Origin: Nitrospinota bacterium
Lineage (GTDB): Bacteria > UBA8248
Assembly (NCBI GenBank): GCA_029937135.1
Contig: JAPYQX010000123.1
Span: forward strand, 1-8,112
Direction: 5' to 3'
DNA length: 8,112 nucleotides
Both the position numbers and the translations under genes were made by a program. How positions within the stretch are numbered: the first letter of the stretch is position 1; each line of letters begins with the position of its first letter. The notes below the pieces were generated by a model, which did not search any database, was not told where the DNA came from, and saw only the letters and a program-made list of their open reading frames with translations. Below are positions 6,266 to 8,112 of this stretch, in pieces.

Positions 6266-6347
6266 GCGCCGGTTTGACGCCCCGCCGCCGCACGGTGCAA
6301 TCTGGCCGCATCTCATACCGAACCGAATCACGCGCGCGGGGAGTTCC

Positions 6348-7628
6348 ATGAAAATCATCATCGTCGGCGGGGGCGGGCGCGAGCACGCCCTGGCCTGGAA
6401 GCTGGCCCAAAGCCCCGGCGTCGATGAAATCGTCTGCGCCCCCGGCAACGCGGGGACCGCCGCGCTTGGAAAAAACGTGGTCGTCGCCGCCGAGGACATC
6501 GAGGGCATCGTCGCGCTCGCCAGGGAAGAGAAACCCGGCCTCCTCGTCGTCGGGCCCGAGGCGCCGCTGGCGATGGGCCTCGCTGACCGGCTCGAAGCGG
6601 AGGGCATCACCGTCTTCGGGCCGAGCCGGGCCGCCGCCCGGGTCGAGGCGAGCAAGGCCTTCTCGAAAGAGTTGATGGAAGAAGCGGGAATCCCCACGGC
6701 GGCGTTCGGCGTCTTCGAGGACCCTGCCGCCGCTAAAAACTTCGTGAATGAGCGCGGCGGGGCCTGGGCCATCAAAGCGGACGGCCTCGCGGCGGGCAAG
6801 GGGGTTATAACTACAGCGGATGTAACCCAGGCCGAGGCGGCTATCACTGAGGTGATGGAAAAACGCGCATTCGGCGAGGCGGGCGCGTGGTGCGTGGTCG
6901 AGGAATTTTTGGATGGAGAGGAGGCGAGCCTGCTCGCCTTCGTGGACGGGCGCACCGCCCGTCTCATGCCCTCGGCCCAGGACCACAAGCGCATCGGCGA
7001 GAACGACACCGGCCCGAATACCGGCGGGATGGGGGCCTACTCCCCTGCCCCGGTGATGACGCCCGATTTGGAAGCGCACGCCCTCGCCGAGGTCATCCAG
7101 CCCGCTGTCGATACGATGGCGAAGAGGGGCACGCCCTATAAAGGGATTCTTTACGCCGGGCTCATGGTCAAGGACGGCGAATTCAAGGTGATCGAGTTCA
7201 ACTGCCGCTTCGGCGACCCGGAGTGCCAGCCGCTTTTGATGCGGATGGACTCGGACCTGCTGCCCGTGCTTCTGGCCTGCGCTTCGGGCACGCTCCCCGA
7301 TGTGGAGGTTTCCTTCTCGGCCGATGCCGCCGCCTGTGTGGTGATGGCGGCGGCGGGCTATCCGGGTGATTATCGAAAGGACGACTTTATCAGCGGCCTC
7401 GATGCGGCGAACGCCGTCGAGGGAGCGCATGTCTTTCATGCCGGAACGAGGCCGGGCGAGCGGGGCGAGGTGCTTACCTCGGGCGGGCGGGTCCTGGGCG
7501 TCACGGCTCGGGGCCCCGGCATCAAAACCGCGCTCGAGCGGGCCTACGAGGCCGCCGGGCTGATTCACTGGGACGACGCTTACTACCGAAAGGACATCGG
7601 CGCGAGGGCGCTGCGCCGCCTGCCGTGA
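6348..7628 (+). CDS. purD: Phosphoribosylamine-glycine ligase PurD (GAR synthetase)
   Basis: This 426-residue protein has the normal PurD length. It joins 5-phosphoribosylamine and glycine using ATP, the second step of de novo purine synthesis. In order: the N-terminal domain opening MKIIIVGGGGREHALAWKLA; the ATP-grasp domain with KADGLAAGKGV (143-153), VVEEFLDGEEAS, QDHKRIGENDTGPNTGGMGA (211-230) and the metal-binding EFNCRFGDPE (283-292); then the C-terminal domain with VVMAAAGYPGDY. All key motifs are intact. The ATG at 6348 has a GGGGAG four bases upstream and starts exactly at the family N-terminus; the longer frame from 6186 would run through the terminator and is rejected. No purH or other purine gene is adjacent in the window. 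Its promoter is either downstream of the terminator (a weak TTGACG at 6274-6279 has no good -10) or the one at 6158-6186 with read-through. Confidence 0.98.
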   Translation: MKIIIVGGGGREHALAWKLAQSPGVDEIVCAPGNAGTAALGKNVVVAAEDIEGIVALAREEKPGLLVVGPEAPLAMGLADRLEAEGITVFGPSRAAARVEASKAFSKELMEEAGIPTAAFGVFEDPAAAKNFVNERGGAWAIKADGLAAGKGVITTADVTQAEAAITEVMEKRAFGEAGAWCVVEEFLDGEEASLLAFVDGRTARLMPSAQDHKRIGENDTGPNTGGMGAYSPAPVMTPDLEAHALAEVIQPAVDTMAKRGTPYKGILYAGLMVKDGEFKVIEFNCRFGDPECQPLLMRMDSDLLPVLLACASGTLPDVEVSFSADAAACVVMAAAGYPGDYRKDDFISGLDAANAVEGAHVFHAGTRPGERGEVLTSGGRVLGVTARGPGIKTALERAYEAAGLIHWDDAYYRKDIGARALRRLP

Positions 7629-7647
7629 AGAAGTTTCCTGTTATGTC

Positions 7648-7674
7648 GAGGGTTTCTGTCGTGACGAAACCTTC
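7648..7674. repeat. Imperfect inverted repeat between purD and the dehydrogenase gene
   Basis: GAGGGTTTC (7648-7656) and GAAACCTTC (7666-7674) pair over 9 bases with one G-T wobble around a 9-base loop. No T-run follows, so it is not a standard terminator. Just downstream are a small palindrome, GGAAT-TC-ATTCC (7679-7690), and a 7-base direct repeat TTCATTC (7672-7678 and 7683-7689). It may be an operator for the dehydrogenase gene or a weak transcription stop after purD. Confidence 0.35.
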
Positions 7675-7715
7675 ATTCGGAATTCATTCCTGTTGATTCA
7701 GAGAGGGGAGCCGCG

Positions 7716-8112
7716 ATGAAAGCGATTGTGTTGCCCGGGCCCGGAGAGCCCTTTGTGATGGAGGATCGTCCCGACCCCAAGGCGAGGCCCGGCGAGGCGG
7801 TGGCGCGAGTCTTGGCCTGCGGTTCGGGTCTGACGATTCAGCACACCCGCATCGGGCGCGGCATCCCCGCCAACTACCCCATCATCATCGGTCACGAGAT
7901 CACCGGCGAGATCGTGGAGACGGGGCCCGGCGTGACGGGCCTGAAGACCGGCGATCCGGTCACCTGCTATTTTTATCTCAACTGCGGCCAGTGCAAGTGG
8001 TGCCTGAGTAACCGGCCCACCTTGTGCTCGAATCTGGGCGGCCATGTCGGACGCCAAATCGACGGTGGCTACGCCGAGTACATTAAATTGCCCGAGCGCA
8101 ACTTCATCAAAC
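7716..8112 (+). CDS. Zinc-type alcohol dehydrogenase family (MDR) protein, N-terminal part, cut by window edge
   Basis: The first 132 codons are present; the NAD(P)-binding Rossmann domain lies beyond the right edge. The visible part is a GroES-like catalytic domain of the medium-chain dehydrogenase/reductase family: MKAIVLPGPGEPF start, the IIGHEITGEIVETGPGV motif (57-73, including H60 and E61), GDPV, and four structural-zinc cysteines, C90, C93, C96 and C104 (CGQCKWC then C). The usual catalytic-zinc motif ACGVCxTDLH is changed to ACGSGLTIQH, so the normal Cys ligand is Gly38. The enzyme may therefore lack the catalytic zinc or belong to a divergent subfamily; alcohol oxidation should not be assumed. 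The ATG at 7716 has a strong GGGGAG five bases upstream. It lies 87 bases after purD on the same strand, with an inverted repeat between, and is probably a separate transcript. Confidence 0.9.
   Translation, partial: MKAIVLPGPGEPFVMEDRPDPKARPGEAVARVLACGSGLTIQHTRIGRGIPANYPIIIGHEITGEIVETGPGVTGLKTGDPVTCYFYLNCGQCKWCLSNRPTLCSNLGGHVGRQIDGGYAEYIKLPERNFIK

Noticed and set aside
6274..6303. Second promoter for purD after the terminator (TTGACG with a 17-18 base spacer)
   Set aside because: The -35 is fair but no hexamer at the right distance resembles TATAAT; too weak to annotate.
6131..6347. ZTP or other purine-linked riboswitch upstream of purD
   Set aside because: Considered because purine genes often carry one, but I could not match the conserved core motifs; only two simple GC hairpins are evident.
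6186..6347. 54-codon N-terminal extension of purD from a TTG at 6186
   Set aside because: It would translate through the terminator hairpin; PurD proteins begin with the MKIIIVGGGGREHA-type sequence at 6348, which has its own ribosome binding site.
6228..7568. 446-codon open frame on the minus strand opposite purD
   Set aside because: purD on the plus strand has every family motif at the right spacing; the antisense frame has none and is a by-product of GC-rich codon usage.

Overview
This is a compact, GC-rich bacterial chromosome segment with housekeeping and stress-response genes. It shows no mobile elements, CRISPR arrays, tRNA or rRNA genes. Left to right it holds: the 5' part of a membrane sensor histidine kinase gene on the minus strand, cut by the left edge (1-1665); a divergent, AT-richer promoter region with a perfect CIRCE operator (1806-1832); hrcA (1867-2946); a zinc-finger DnaJ gene overlapping hrcA by one base (2946-4046); a two-domain MaoC/FAS1-type dehydratase-like gene (4137-5231); prmA (5255-6130); an intergenic region with a strong intrinsic terminator and a candidate promoter just before it (6131-6347); purD (6348-7628); and the 5' part of a zinc-type alcohol dehydrogenase (MDR) gene cut by the right edge (7716-8112).

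The four genes from the CIRCE promoter to the terminator at 6237-6265 probably form one heat-shock-type transcription unit: hrcA (repressor), dnaJ (co-chaperone), a dehydratase-like enzyme, and prmA (ribosomal protein L11 methyltransferase). HrcA would repress its own operon through CIRCE. The order resembles the hrcA-grpE-dnaK-dnaJ-prmA cluster known from Firmicutes, but grpE and dnaK are absent and a dehydratase gene sits between dnaJ and prmA. purD (purine synthesis) and the dehydrogenase gene follow on the same strand, each with its own good ribosome binding site, and look like separate units.

The organism is a GC-rich bacterium. CIRCE/HrcA control and PrmA are too widely spread to name a phylum. 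The gene content would suit a deep-branching, mostly uncultured Gram-negative-like lineage (Deltaproteobacteria-, Nitrospinota- or Tectomicrobia-like), but this is a low-confidence guess. I see no clearly novel multi-gene system. The points most worth checking are the promoter-terminator pair before purD (a possible small RNA or attenuator), the rearranged hrcA-dnaJ-X-prmA order, the DnaJ without a normal G/F linker, and the dehydrogenase lacking its usual catalytic-zinc cysteine.
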